Both the position numbers and the translations under genes were made by a program. The notes below the pieces were generated by a model. The model ran no database searches, was not told the origin of the DNA, and saw nothing but the letters and a program-made list of their open reading frames with translations. From Kalmusia sp. IMI 367209 (Eukaryota; Ascomycota; Dothideomycetes; Pleosporales; Didymosphaeriaceae): a DNA stretch of 64,000 nucleotides. Where the stretch lies: assembly GCA_027946365.1 (NCBI GenBank), contig JAPEUQ010000004.1, positions 2,542,001-2,606,000 of the forward strand, written 5' to 3'. Shown piece by piece: positions 55,007 through 64,000 of the stretch; position 1 is the stretch's first letter, and each line of letters opens with the position of its first letter.

Positions 55007-57000
55007 TCAAAACATGAACGCATAAGGCTGCCGGAAACATTCCTCCCAACCACACACTCCGCTATCCCAATACTTTCTCATCACTGTCTTCATATGCAGA
55101 GGGCAATTGGTACCTAAGAATCTGGCCACGTCTACGCAAGAATCTTCAATCCATTTGCGCCTCGCCTCTCCTCTGTACCCGGCCTCCACTCCTGCGACCA
55201 CTAGCGGCCAAGTAGCGAATCTCCTCAGGCGTCTTGAGGCAAGTGCTGTCTTCGTATGCGTTGAAAGTAAGTCCCCGTGCCTCTCGAGATTTTGCTTTGT
55301 CTGTGGAGTGACGGGTAGCAGAGCCAACGATTCGAGCGACATGATGCAGTAGACGGCTACGGCATGCTTGTATGCTGAGCCGATAGCAAGCCACTCATCA
55401 AAGTCGGCACCTGGCTGTGCCCAGTCGCGTACTCCAAAGGCTTCGATTTGTGAAAGCAGCTCAGCAGCCTTTAGAGTAAGATCCGTGATGTCGCCTCCTT
55501 CAATCAGGCGTTGTGAAGCTTCCCTACGCAAATGGCTGACCCGGACGATGTGATGGAACACTGGCGGAGGGCAGAGGCAGTAGGGAAATAGCTCCTGATA
55601 GAGTTCGGTGATGTTCTCGAGCTCCTCATGTACTGTTGGCGCTATGACAACTTGATCGTGGGCTGGACTGGTGCAATTGCTAGAGATGACGACCCTGGCA
55701 AACGTCAGAACTATATGAACCAACGAGGTAATTGTACCTAAGGTTAACTCACAGATAAAAGAGGACCACTGTTGGATGCATATAGTATGCGCTACGATAC
55801 ATTTTCATCAAACCCCCATGTATCTTAATGATGCGTAGTAACACATCAATGTGCGTTCGCCAATTTGGTAGGGTCTGAGCTTGAAGCTTTTGTGTTCTGT
55901 GAGAAAGTACTCCTTAGTAGTGAGAAAGTAGCACTCTTACCTCATTGGTTAGGAACACCACGACACTGGTGATAGTCGCTAGGCTGTACATGGTTTTCTT
56001 ATCTGCGACTCTTCGGCTCAGCTCGCGAATGGCTTCTCCGCGGTACTGCCATATTTTCGGCCCGTTGGCTATGAGAGCCCGCTCGCTCGCTCCAGGTGGA
56101 AGTTTTAATACGTAGTGATTCAGGGCAATGCAGACAAAGCTGCTATGGGTCGCAGGTGTCAGAAGATGAAGCGCAGACATTGGAAACATCATTATCTGAG
56201 GATTGGCGACTAGCGCGACATCAGGACCCTCAACTTCTGGGATAACACGCACATTGACTAACAATAGGTCAGCTTGAATAGGAAAAGTCCAGCTCTGCAT
56301 CATTGGTTTCCGTACAGATTGCCTCTGCATACAACTGCAGGACAAACCTTCGAGGGCTATCATTGCATGACGCACTGTACGAAGGCCAATGGCAAGGTAC
56401 TGCAAGGGTAGGTTCTGGCGTACAATATTGGATCGCTTGCACCACTTCGCAGGTCTCGCTTTGCAGATGATACGTGGGCAAATTTTCCATGTGCATATAG
56501 CGCAGAACACGCCGTAATCCTTTCAATGGATCTTTCTCAAGCTTGAGCATCTTTGCAGCCTCATCACGTAGTCCCTTTGACACGATCTCCTTGATTCTAT
56601 CTCTGTTGTCAAGCTCAAGGATTTGGTCGACATCTTCCAGACAGCGCACTTTCGCCCATGCTTTCTGATATATGTGTCGAAGTGTTTCCGACGATTCTTC
56701 GCCCTCAGTTTCGCTCCCGCTGCTGTGAATGCTGCTGTGAGTGCTGCTACCAGCCATTCTTATTGGTAACCTGTCGTGAAGTGTATCCAGTCCTGAACGT
56801 TTAGTCGCCTTGGTTCGCTTCCGTGAAGTAATCTTCCCTGGCTCGATCCACTGAAGCGGTTTCTGTGCGTCGTATCCAGGGCATTCTTTACCCCTTTTAA
56901 TGCACTTGCTGCAATGTGGTAGCGTGTAGTCGCACACCAACCGACGCTTGAGGCATTCCCAACATTGCCGGGTCGCTTTCTGGGGTTCAGGATCCATCAT
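55007..57000 (-). CDS. Zn2Cys6 transcription factor (fungal_trans_2 type)
   Basis: Nuclear regulator. Introns 56258-56423, 55887-55940 and 55695-55752 leave exactly 1716 bases, 571 residues. The zinc cluster lies at the very N-terminus: QCWECLKRRLVCDYTLPHC then SKC and ECPGY. A basic region with KITSRKRTKATKR follows, then a Ser-rich linker. The second domain resembles fungal_trans_2: CEVVQAIQYFNVRVIPEV across the first intron, FVCIALNHYVLKLPPGAS and WQYRGEAIRELSRRVADKK. The 166-base first intron is itself open in the frame of the next exon and spells LAIGLRTVRHAMIALEGL, which looks like part of such a domain; without a frameshift it cannot be joined to exon 1, so I excluded it. It is divergent from the RTA1-family gene and could control it. 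Confidence 0.85.
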
Positions 57001-58168
57001 GCGTCTATTTAGGTCTAGACCTAGTCTCGAAACGAAAAACAGTAGACAGTCTGCAATCAGATTGTGTGTCTCTCTAGACTATCGTCTCCTGTCGGTTTGG
57101 GGCGTAAAGGGTGGGGAGTAAAGAGGGTGGTTGGCACCAATGACGATCAAGCCGCGCAGACAATGGCTGCACTACGGGCGATTCCTGCATCTTTATTTCC
57201 TCGTGGGGATTCAGCGAAGCTTAGGGTTGTTGAAGCACGAGATGATCGACGCAGGGCTGAGGTCGGTGAACGGTAGCGCAGGGCGGTGCATGGCATTTCT
57301 TGGCCACTGTTCTCTCCCGTTTGGGTATAGTCGCGAGGGGCGGAAATGTGAAACCTCGGGAGCTGCCTCCTGCACGGCTGTCTTTGCAAACGATCTGGCG
57401 AACGGCTTTGCACCGTTGGACGTCCGCCCCCTTCGGTGCATCCGAATGATCTTACTTGCGTTTTAGCCACAACATGAACCAGGGTTCTTCCCAACGATGA
57501 TGGCTCATGAGCGCTCATGATCACTAGCCGGGCTTACGTTCAGATACAGCGTTTGGACTCAGCCGCAACATGCCATGACAGACTCCAGCCTTGTCTGCGC
57601 TCCAAACATACTTGGCGTGTAATACCTTCATCGGTCTACAATGTGTACAGGGAAACCACCAAGCAGCTCACTTGCACGGCGACTGATTCACTTTAGGGAT
57701 ACATCAACAGTAAGCAACCTATACTATTTAATTTTCTTCTCATAGTCTGATCTTTAACTCTAAACAAGATTTTTCATACATGATATAGCCTAGACCAGTT
57801 TGTAGTACAGCAAGTATCTTGAAGTGTGCTTAACACACTGTGGCATTGATAAGTACATCTACAACAGGGATCGCGTGGTCGATCACATATAGGAATCAGC
57901 CACAGTCGCGATCCTCACAGTACAGCCATATGCGTGGCAATGCCGTCGGCTTGGAACGTGCAGCTCGTCCCGCACCAGTCTTGGCCAAACTACTTACCCT
58001 TTTAGTTTAGACCCTGCTATGATGGCGCTCTCTGAGTGGTTGAATCTTCTGCAAAAGTATCTCTGCTTCAAGATGCGTAGATCATTTTGTGATTATAAAG
58101 AACTCTTCCGTACGTACCATAGAAACACTCAGCATACTCTCAAACCTTGCCATTTCTTTCCAATCAAG
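57001..58168. promoter_or_regulatory. Divergent intergenic region between Zn2Cys6 regulator and RTA1 gene
   Basis: About 1.2 kb shared by the two divergent genes. Short open frames on both strands lack domains. The right half is AT-rich. No specific binding site can be pointed out, though a CGG-based site of a zinc-cluster protein would be expected if the regulator acts here. Confidence 0.45.
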
Positions 58169-59486
58169 ATGACCGACGGAAAACATATCTCCGGCTCCGT
58201 CTACTTCTACGCACCTAGCAAGATTGCTCCCGCAATCTTTGCAGCAGTGTTCTTTATTTCGGGAGCATGGCACCTGTGGCAATGCATACATTATAAAGCT
58301 TTCAAAATCACAGCCCTTCATCCTTTCTGTTGTCTGTTATTCGTTGTGGGATTTGCACTGCGAGAATATGGATCATTCCACATATCTGACATCACGGTGT
58401 ACATCGTTAGTACTATCTGCATATACTGCGCTCCGTACGTCACACACACACACACACACACACACATTAAACCTTCTTCATATCATTATTTGTACTAACT
58501 CTTGCGATTAGGCCGTTATTAGAACTCGCCAACTACCATGTACTCGGGCGAATTCGTAGGTGTTGAGATCCTAAGCTAAGGCAAAGCATTTGACATCGGG
58601 CAGTATATTATGTTCCATACTTCGCACCGCTGCATCCCGGTCGCACCCTCACTACCTTCGGTTTCGTCTCTACTATCGTCGAGATCTTAAACGCGCTTGG
58701 AGTCGCTTTTCTTGCCAACCCAAATGTATCGCAATCTCGCCAGAATCTCGGTCATGTTCTCATGAAGACCGCATTGATTATGCAAATAGTCGTGATCAGT
58801 GTTTTCATCGCGATCGCCGGTGTCTTCCATCATAGGTGTTGGAAGGCTGGTATAAAAACCAAGAAAGTAAAATGCCCTTTGGTCACATTATACGTGAGCA
58901 CAATCTATATCATGATACGAACAATATATAGAACCGTAGAGCATTTTGGTCTCTCGCGTGCTCCGGCGAACCCAGGGCCAAGTTGGGATCCAATGAGCCT
59001 CTCGCCCATTGTGCGCTACGAGTGGTTTTGTAAGTTCGAAACCCAGACCCACAGTACTTCGTCAAAACTTCAGAGGCTATCCTCCTGTAAATTGTATATT
59101 CTGGGATAACACGACTCACATCGAGTCTTAAGAGTTTAACTCTAGTACTTAACTTAACCCTGTAGCGGAGCGCTAATTTATGAATAGTTTACGTCTTCGA
59201 AGCCGGCCTTATGCTTTCTAATTCCTTGCTTTGGAATGGCTCACATCCGCGCATGTACCTTCCAGAGGATTATCACATCTACCTCGCGCAAGACGGTGCC
59301 ACCGAACTGCAAGGACCAGGTTGGGAAAGCGAACAGAGCTGGATTATGACTTTCATAGATCCGTGTGGACTGACGGCTTTGATCTCCGGCAAAAACAAGA
59401 AAGGGAAGAAAGAAGGACCTTTTTGGGAGAGGAACGGGTTCGAAAATGTGCCTCTTGTTAAAAGGGATAGTCGAGAGAATGTGTGA
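58169..59486 (+). CDS. RTA1-family membrane protein (lipid-translocating exporter-like)
   Basis: Seven-helix fungal membrane protein of the RTA1 family, whose yeast members (RTA1, RSB1) protect against toxic lipids or aminocholesterol. Introns 58435-58511, 58556-58603 and 59030-59187 leave 1035 bases, 344 residues. The family signature lies across the second intron: LANYHVLGRILYYVPYFAPL followed by HPGRTLTTFGFVSTIVEILN. Further markers are LVTLYVSTIYIMIRTIYRTV, EHFGL, and, across the third intron, YEWFFYVFEAGLMLSNSLLW with HPRMYLP. The start ATG gives MTDGKHISGSVYFYAPSKIA. The tail is hydrophilic and basic (GKNKKGKKEGPF). The first intron contains a 26-base CA repeat. The gene is divergent from a Zn2Cys6 regulator, a common layout for drug-response genes. 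Confidence 0.9.
58441..58466. repeat. CA microsatellite inside an intron
   Basis: Thirteen CA units make up a third of the first intron of the RTA1-family gene, starting six bases after the donor site. Length changes would alter intron size but not the protein. Confidence 0.92.
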
Positions 59487-60087
59487 ACTTTTTTGTTTTG
59501 AAGCGTCTGGAGCGAAGAGGTGTGTATAATTATGGAGTACAATATCGTTAGGGGGTTTAACCATGAAGAGGGAGTCGGGTATACTAGAAATGATTTTGAT
59601 ATTTCATAAAATTGAGCCATAGGCTTGTATGAATCAATCGGAACGAATAATTCATGTAAATCTTACCTAAATCAGGTTAGCGCATGACAGAACGGGTGTT
59701 TCCACAATTGTTCCTCCCACGGTGCCCGCACCATTTGCCTTCCCGACAACCGGAGATTCCGGTATACGTAGACAATTGCCTGGAAGCTCTCGTTAATTCG
59801 CTTGTAGGGTCTTAAAAATTTTGTCCTGCATTAGCAAGGCGTAGCTTTAGGCATTGAACCCCTTTGTTTGACCGGATTAAGCTTCCTGCTTCCGATATCT
59901 CGATTCGTATCCCCCCTCTGCAAATGGATATTGGGCTTGATTGAATCGCAGGCCATGGGTCTTGATCACTAGTAGTCGTGTTCATGAATAAGGCTTCGGG
60001 TTTGCCCACTTGTGTATCGGACCTAAGCAGGAGAGTGGGGCTTGAGTAACACCAGAAGTGGGGAAGCTGTTACCAATATTGTTCAAA
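59487..60087. other. Intergenic, 600 bases
   Basis: Between the RTA1-family gene and the ADP-ribosylglycohydrolase gene, both plus strand. AT-rich, with the glycohydrolase promoter presumably in the right part. Nothing recognised. Confidence 0.55.
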
Positions 60088-62310
60088 ATGATCGCCACTT
60101 TACATTTTCTGAACTCGCTATTCGGATTTCTCGTGCACAACTTTCACATCATGGGGTCTTTACGATCTTTACCCCCGGACTATCTTGAAAGGATATATGC
60201 CGGTGTCCTCGGAAAGCTGATCGGGGTATACATTGGAAGACCTTTTGAAAACTGGACTTTCCAGGAAATTCAAGGGCGACTGGGCCCCATCTACCACTAT
60301 GTGCACGAAAAATTCAGCGTTCCACTCGTCGTCATTGACGATGATGTCTCCGGGACATTCGCATTCGTGCGCGCGCTCGAAGACCACGGCTTTAACCCGG
60401 ATCTCTCCTCACAACATGTCGGTAAAACGTGGCTTAACCAAGTCATCGAGAAGAGAACAATATTTTGGTGGGGTGGACACGGTATATCGACTGAGCACAC
60501 GACGTTCAATAATCCCAAAAAAGGAATCAAGCCTCCGGAAAGTGGAAGCATTCAAACAAATGGGAAGACGTTAGCCGAACAGATTGGTGCGCAAATTTTC
60601 ATTGATGGATGGGCCTTGATCGCGCCTGGAAATCCTGGTCTCGCGGCAAAATTGGCCGAAGCTGCGGCTCGTGTATCACACGATGGTGTAGCTGTCGACG
60701 CGGCTGTACTCTGGGCTGTCATGGAGGCTGAAGCCTTCGTCTCTTCTAATGCGGATCACCTATTGGACACGGGTCTCTCTTATATCGGATCAGGTTCTTC
60801 TTTGCGAAAGCTCATTGAGGATGTCCGGATGTGGGTCAAAGAGGATGGCGACTGGGAGAAGACTCGACAGCGTATCGAGGAGAACTACGGGTACGATAAG
60901 TATTGCGGGATCTGTCATATGATACCCAATCACGGCATAATGATCATGACTTTGCTCTACGCCAGTAATGATTTCACTCAAGCTATGCATATCATCAATA
61001 CCAGCGGCTGGGATACCGACTGCAATTCCGGTAACGTTGGATGTTTAGTAGCGATCATGAACGGGCTTGAGGGCTTCGAGAACGAGAAAAATCTTGATTG
61101 GCGTGGACCATTAGCGGATCGTGCTTTGATATCGAGCGCTGATGGCGGCTATTCGATCAACGATGCAGTGAGAATCGCGTACGATCTTGCAAATACCGCG
61201 TGCAAACTCGCAGGACATCCTATCCTCACCCCGCCTAAAGATGGAGCGCAATGGCACTTTTCACTTCCCGGAAGCGTACAAGGTTTCCAGGCAATCACTA
61301 CGCCGTTGGGTATATTAGCCCAAGGTATACATATGGCACAAGATGATGATAACGACACCCCAGCCCTAGGAATCACTCTGCAGAATTCCAGCGAAGAAAT
61401 TGAAGTTCTAACACAAACCTTTACACCCAAAGATGCCCTCGAAGTAAAACGCGACTACGAAATGATGGCCTGTCCGCTCGTCTCCCCAGGCCAAACCCTA
61501 ACAGCCATCATATCCTCGTCAGCATCAACGACTGAAGCCATGGACCTTTGCATTCGACTCAAAGTCTACGATTTCGACGACTCGCTACTCCCCGCTTCTA
61601 GCCCGCTTATCAGCCTTGTACCAGGTCACAAAGAAATAATAACATGGATTGTTCCGCATGATCTGGAGAACAAGCCTGTTGAAAAACTCGGTATCGCGCT
61701 TAAAAGCCAATCAGTAACAGGCAAAATCTACCTACACAGCATAAAGTGCTCCGGCATCCCCGACATGACACTCAAACGCCCCCCACTTACCACAGGACCG
61801 GGGCTCTCCTCAGTACCCGAAACGTTATGGCAGTACCAATGGGTGACTTCAGTGCACAAGTGCCACACAAAATTCGGACCCTCGTTCTACCTTGCACAAG
61901 ATTACGGTGAAGGCATGTTTTACACAGGAACGAGAGAGTGGACGGACTACAGTGCTACCGCATCAGGTTTCATAGTCAATATGGGTAGTGCACACGGAGT
62001 TGTGGCTAGGGTGCAAGGGTTGAACAGGTGGTATGCAGGACTGCTGGTGCATGAAGGGCAAAAAGGATATATCGAGATCGTGAAGGCGAGGGATGAGGAG
62101 AGGAAAGTTTTGGGTAGGGTGGAGTTGGAGTGGAGTGCGGATGTTACGTATACAGTTCTGGTGCAGGTCAAAGGCAATGAAATTTGTGCGAGAGTAGGAG
62201 ATATACAGGTCAAAGGGATAGATGATGAGTATCACGGAGGGGCTGCAGGGTTCATCTTAGGCGAGGGAAGCATTTGTGCAGATAGTCTACGGGTCGCACC
62301 TGTGGCGTAG
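60088..62310 (+). CDS. Multidomain ADP-ribosylglycohydrolase family protein
   Basis: Intronless, 740 residues from the ATG at 60088. ADP-ribosylglycohydrolases remove ADP-ribose from proteins or small molecules using two magnesium ions. Residues about 25-370 form this domain: YLERIYAGVLGKLIGVYIGR, the metal-site Asp cluster VIDDDVSGTFAF, AEQIGAQIFIDGWALIAPGN, AARVSHDGVAVDAAVLWAVM and SGWDTDCNSGNVGCLVAIMN with the second Asp pair. A middle region (about 390-590) looks beta-rich. The last 130 residues resemble a LamG-like sandwich: SFYLAQDYGEGMF, VVARVQGLNRWYAGLLVHEG and GAAGFILGEGSICADSLRV. The in-frame ATG at 60151 (MGSLRSLPPDYLER) may be the real start, because the extra 21 residues are hydrophobic (MIATLHFLNSLFGFLVH) and may be an anchor or leader. 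The layout recalls bacterial proteins, suggesting old transfer. Confidence 0.85.
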   Translation: MIATLHFLNSLFGFLVHNFHIMGSLRSLPPDYLERIYAGVLGKLIGVYIGRPFENWTFQEIQGRLGPIYHYVHEKFSVPLVVIDDDVSGTFAFVRALEDHGFNPDLSSQHVGKTWLNQVIEKRTIFWWGGHGISTEHTTFNNPKKGIKPPESGSIQTNGKTLAEQIGAQIFIDGWALIAPGNPGLAAKLAEAAARVSHDGVAVDAAVLWAVMEAEAFVSSNADHLLDTGLSYIGSGSSLRKLIEDVRMWVKEDGDWEKTRQRIEENYGYDKYCGICHMIPNHGIMIMTLLYASNDFTQAMHIINTSGWDTDCNSGNVGCLVAIMNGLEGFENEKNLDWRGPLADRALISSADGGYSINDAVRIAYDLANTACKLAGHPILTPPKDGAQWHFSLPGSVQGFQAITTPLGILAQGIHMAQDDDNDTPALGITLQNSSEEIEVLTQTFTPKDALEVKRDYEMMACPLVSPGQTLTAIISSSASTTEAMDLCIRLKVYDFDDSLLPASSPLISLVPGHKEIITWIVPHDLENKPVEKLGIALKSQSVTGKIYLHSIKCSGIPDMTLKRPPLTTGPGLSSVPETLWQYQWVTSVHKCHTKFGPSFYLAQDYGEGMFYTGTREWTDYSATASGFIVNMGSAHGVVARVQGLNRWYAGLLVHEGQKGYIEIVKARDEERKVLGRVELEWSADVTYTVLVQVKGNEICARVGDIQVKGIDDEYHGGAAGFILGEGSICADSLRVAPVA

Positions 62311-62497
62311 ACTACGCTAGGCTGAGTGAACACATGTAAGACACTGAACACTTGAAGCCATCCTCGAATGAAAAAAATTGGACTTGAATGCTTATAAGCC
62401 ACCAAAAATCAATTCTAAAATTTTTGCCAGAGGCGCCGAAACAACGTGACTCGTATCACACTCACGAATTGAATCTGGATGCTTGATCCCATGTCTC

Positions 62498-64000
62498 CTA
62501 TAGAGGCGTTGAAAATAGTAGACTTACGCCATCATCACCCGCCGTAACCACCTTGCTACCATCCCCACCCTGAACAAAGCCCATGATTCCGCCTCCCTCG
62601 CCCCCACCTCTATGCCCTTTCCACTCGCCCACAAGCCCCTTCGCTGCAGCGGCGGTGCCACCCCTAGCATCCCACCGTCTTAACACGCCATCATAACCTG
62701 CAGAGGTCAACAACCACGCACCAGCGCCCTCTTTTCTCAAGAATTCAACCTTTACAACAGCCTGTGGAGCCTCTTCATCGTAATGTGCGTCTTCAATGCG
62801 CCGGCGGATCGCAAACCGATGTGCAGTATCAAATAGTGTTATACTACCATCAACGTTGCCCGCGGCCATAAGTGTGAGAGGCGGTGAGGAGAATGAGAGG
62901 GTTTCAACGTTGTCCGAGCCAGCTTGTAGACTAGCGAGAATTTGACCTGTCTGACCCGCCGAGCTAGCTCCTCCTCTAGTCGCTGCTTGCTTCGACCCAC
63001 CAGCCTTTGCCATCGCGCCTTGACCGCCAGCAGAGGTGGATGCTTCTGAGGTGGCGGCAAGGCGAGGCAGGCCAACGATGCGGACTTGTCCTTCGGGGCC
63101 ACCGACCGCAACAAAAGTACCAGACGGCGCAATAGCAACGCTGTAGAGACCTCCCTCCACGCGGAAGCGCTCGTCCACACCAGTCAAGCCGACAACTGCT
63201 TGTGAGTCTGAGGTCGTGAGACCCTGTGCTGCTGCCTCGCCGAATACGTCGCACACGTACAAGCTGGAATCTTCTGAAATAGTCGCTAATAGTTTGCCAT
63301 CTGGGCTCCACGCGCCTGCTGTGGAGCTTTCCGTGTGAAGATAATACGCCTGCAGAACCTGCATCTCGTTGCCTTTCTCGGTGGAGAGCTGGTAGACCCA
63401 AACACTTCCGTCGTTGGCGCCGAGAGCAATTACGTTAGGGTGATTAGGTGACGGGTTTGCGGTGAGCCAGTTAATCTCTTCGACTTCCTGCGTTTCCGCA
63501 AGAAACTTCCATTTCGTCCCGTCCGGCACGCCCTGCCAGGACCTCACTTTACCGTCCAGACCCGCTGTGGCGATGAATTGTCCTTTTGGCTCTGTAAATA
63601 CCACTGCGTTGATGGAGTCAGAGTGTCCATCCAGCTTGAATAAATCTTTCAGCCCCTCACGTTCTTGCGGCTGCCCGTTGGGCTGTGGTGACGCTTGTTG
63701 TGAGTCGATGTTGTATATGTAGCCCACATCGTCGCCGCCACCAGTTGCCACTATATTTGTTTGTACTGGATGCTGTGCTATGCAGAAGATGCTGTCTGTG
63801 TGCTTGTCGAAATGCGCTGCTGAATCGTTCTGCAGCTGAATAGTCATTTGAATATTCTGCCCAGCTTCCTGATCTGCCTCCTCATCCGAATCCATAGGTA
63901 CATCGCCATCATCTTCAATCTCTTCTCCGGCCTCGGTGGCATCGAGCATGTCGTCTTCTTGGTGGATATCCTCGTCCTCAGGGTGGGGCGCATTTGGATT
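62498..64000 (-). CDS. SQT1: WD40 ribosome-assembly protein SQT1, partial at the right edge
   Basis: WD40 protein of the SQT1/AAMP group. Yeast Sqt1 is a dedicated chaperone that holds ribosomal protein uL16 (Rpl10) until it joins the 60S subunit. The reading frame is open from the stop at 62498 to the window edge, 501 codons; the true start is beyond 64000. The N-terminal part is very acidic (EEIEDDGDVPMDSDEEADQE). Repeat-like units include HTDSIFCIAQHPVQTNIVAT, GHSDSINAVVFTEPKGQFIA, TAGLDGKVRSW, STAGAWSPDGKLLATISEDS and LLTSAGYDGVLRRWDARGG. A Gly/Ala-rich insert (AGGSKQAATRGGASSAG) separates two blades. It ends SKVVTAGDDGVSLLFSTPL. No intron is needed in the visible part. Assignment to SQT1 rather than AAMP-like relatives rests on the acidic head and the overall pattern. 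Confidence 0.85.
   Translation of the reverse strand, partial: NPNAPHPEDEDIHQEDDMLDATEAGEEIEDDGDVPMDSDEEADQEAGQNIQMTIQLQNDSAAHFDKHTDSIFCIAQHPVQTNIVATGGGDDVGYIYNIDSQQASPQPNGQPQEREGLKDLFKLDGHSDSINAVVFTEPKGQFIATAGLDGKVRSWQGVPDGTKWKFLAETQEVEEINWLTANPSPNHPNVIALGANDGSVWVYQLSTEKGNEMQVLQAYYLHTESSTAGAWSPDGKLLATISEDSSLYVCDVFGEAAAQGLTTSDSQAVVGLTGVDERFRVEGGLYSVAIAPSGTFVAVGGPEGQVRIVGLPRLAATSEASTSAGGQGAMAKAGGSKQAATRGGASSAGQTGQILASLQAGSDNVETLSFSSPPLTLMAAGNVDGSITLFDTAHRFAIRRRIEDAHYDEEAPQAVVKVEFLRKEGAGAWLLTSAGYDGVLRRWDARGGTAAAAKGLVGEWKGHRGGGEGGGIMGFVQGGDGSKVVTAGDDGVSLLFSTPL

Noticed and set aside
1..64000. tRNA genes, rRNA, CRISPR arrays, intact transposons and a polyketide or peptide synthetase cluster
   Set aside because: Looked for while reading; no convincing cloverleaf, repeat array, transposase or megasynthase was seen. 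A tRNA scan was not possible by eye with certainty.

Overview
This window is nuclear DNA from a filamentous ascomycete (Pezizomycotina). The evidence is short GT-AG introns of about 44-170 bases in most genes, three Zn2Cys6 transcription factors, an RTA1-family protein, a fungal rhodopsin-like membrane protein, a DUF1996 protein, a GPI-anchored cell-wall protein and cytochrome P450s. I cannot name the genus. I placed exons by hand. For most spliced genes the exon sum is an exact multiple of three; the two exceptions miss by one base and are reported as frameshifts.

Region 1 (91-12789) looks like a metabolic neighbourhood. It holds a methionine-type permease, a Zn2Cys6 regulator, an AtuA/DUF1446 enzyme with a one-base frameshift near its end, then on the other strand a short-chain dehydrogenase (SDR), a small EthD-domain protein and a second SDR. 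The AtuA-like gene and the first SDR are divergent from about 550 bases. A catabolic cluster is my inference.

Region 2 (13826-23219) has a PHO89-type phosphate symporter, a decayed P450, an intronless NAD(P)-dependent reductase of the dihydroflavonol/aldehyde-reductase type, a mitochondrial Bax-inhibitor-1/GHITM protein and a rhodopsin-like membrane protein with a one-base frameshift in a run of five Gs.

Region 3 (25599-41739) has an intact P450, a zinc-finger/TenA fusion protein with a C-terminal QMN[GS] repeat, a secreted GH5 exo-beta-1,3-glucanase, a GPI-anchored cell-wall protein, a secreted DJ-1/PfpI protein, an HTD2-like mitochondrial dehydratase and a second Zn2Cys6 regulator.

Region 4 (43027-64000) has a PQ-loop transporter-like protein lying tail-to-tail with an SDR relic, a secreted DUF1593 protein, a purple acid phosphatase, a DUF1996 protein, an RGG-tailed protein of a family usually mislabelled GGPP synthetase, a divergent pair of a third Zn2Cys6 regulator and an RTA1-family protein, a large multidomain ADP-ribosylglycohydrolase, and the WD40 protein SQT1, which runs off the right edge.

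No tRNA, rRNA, CRISPR array or intact transposon was recognised. The most interesting points are the zinc-finger/TenA fusion, the multidomain ADP-ribosylglycohydrolase, the possible AtuA/SDR/EthD cluster, the two relic genes and the two one-base frameshifts in otherwise intact genes.
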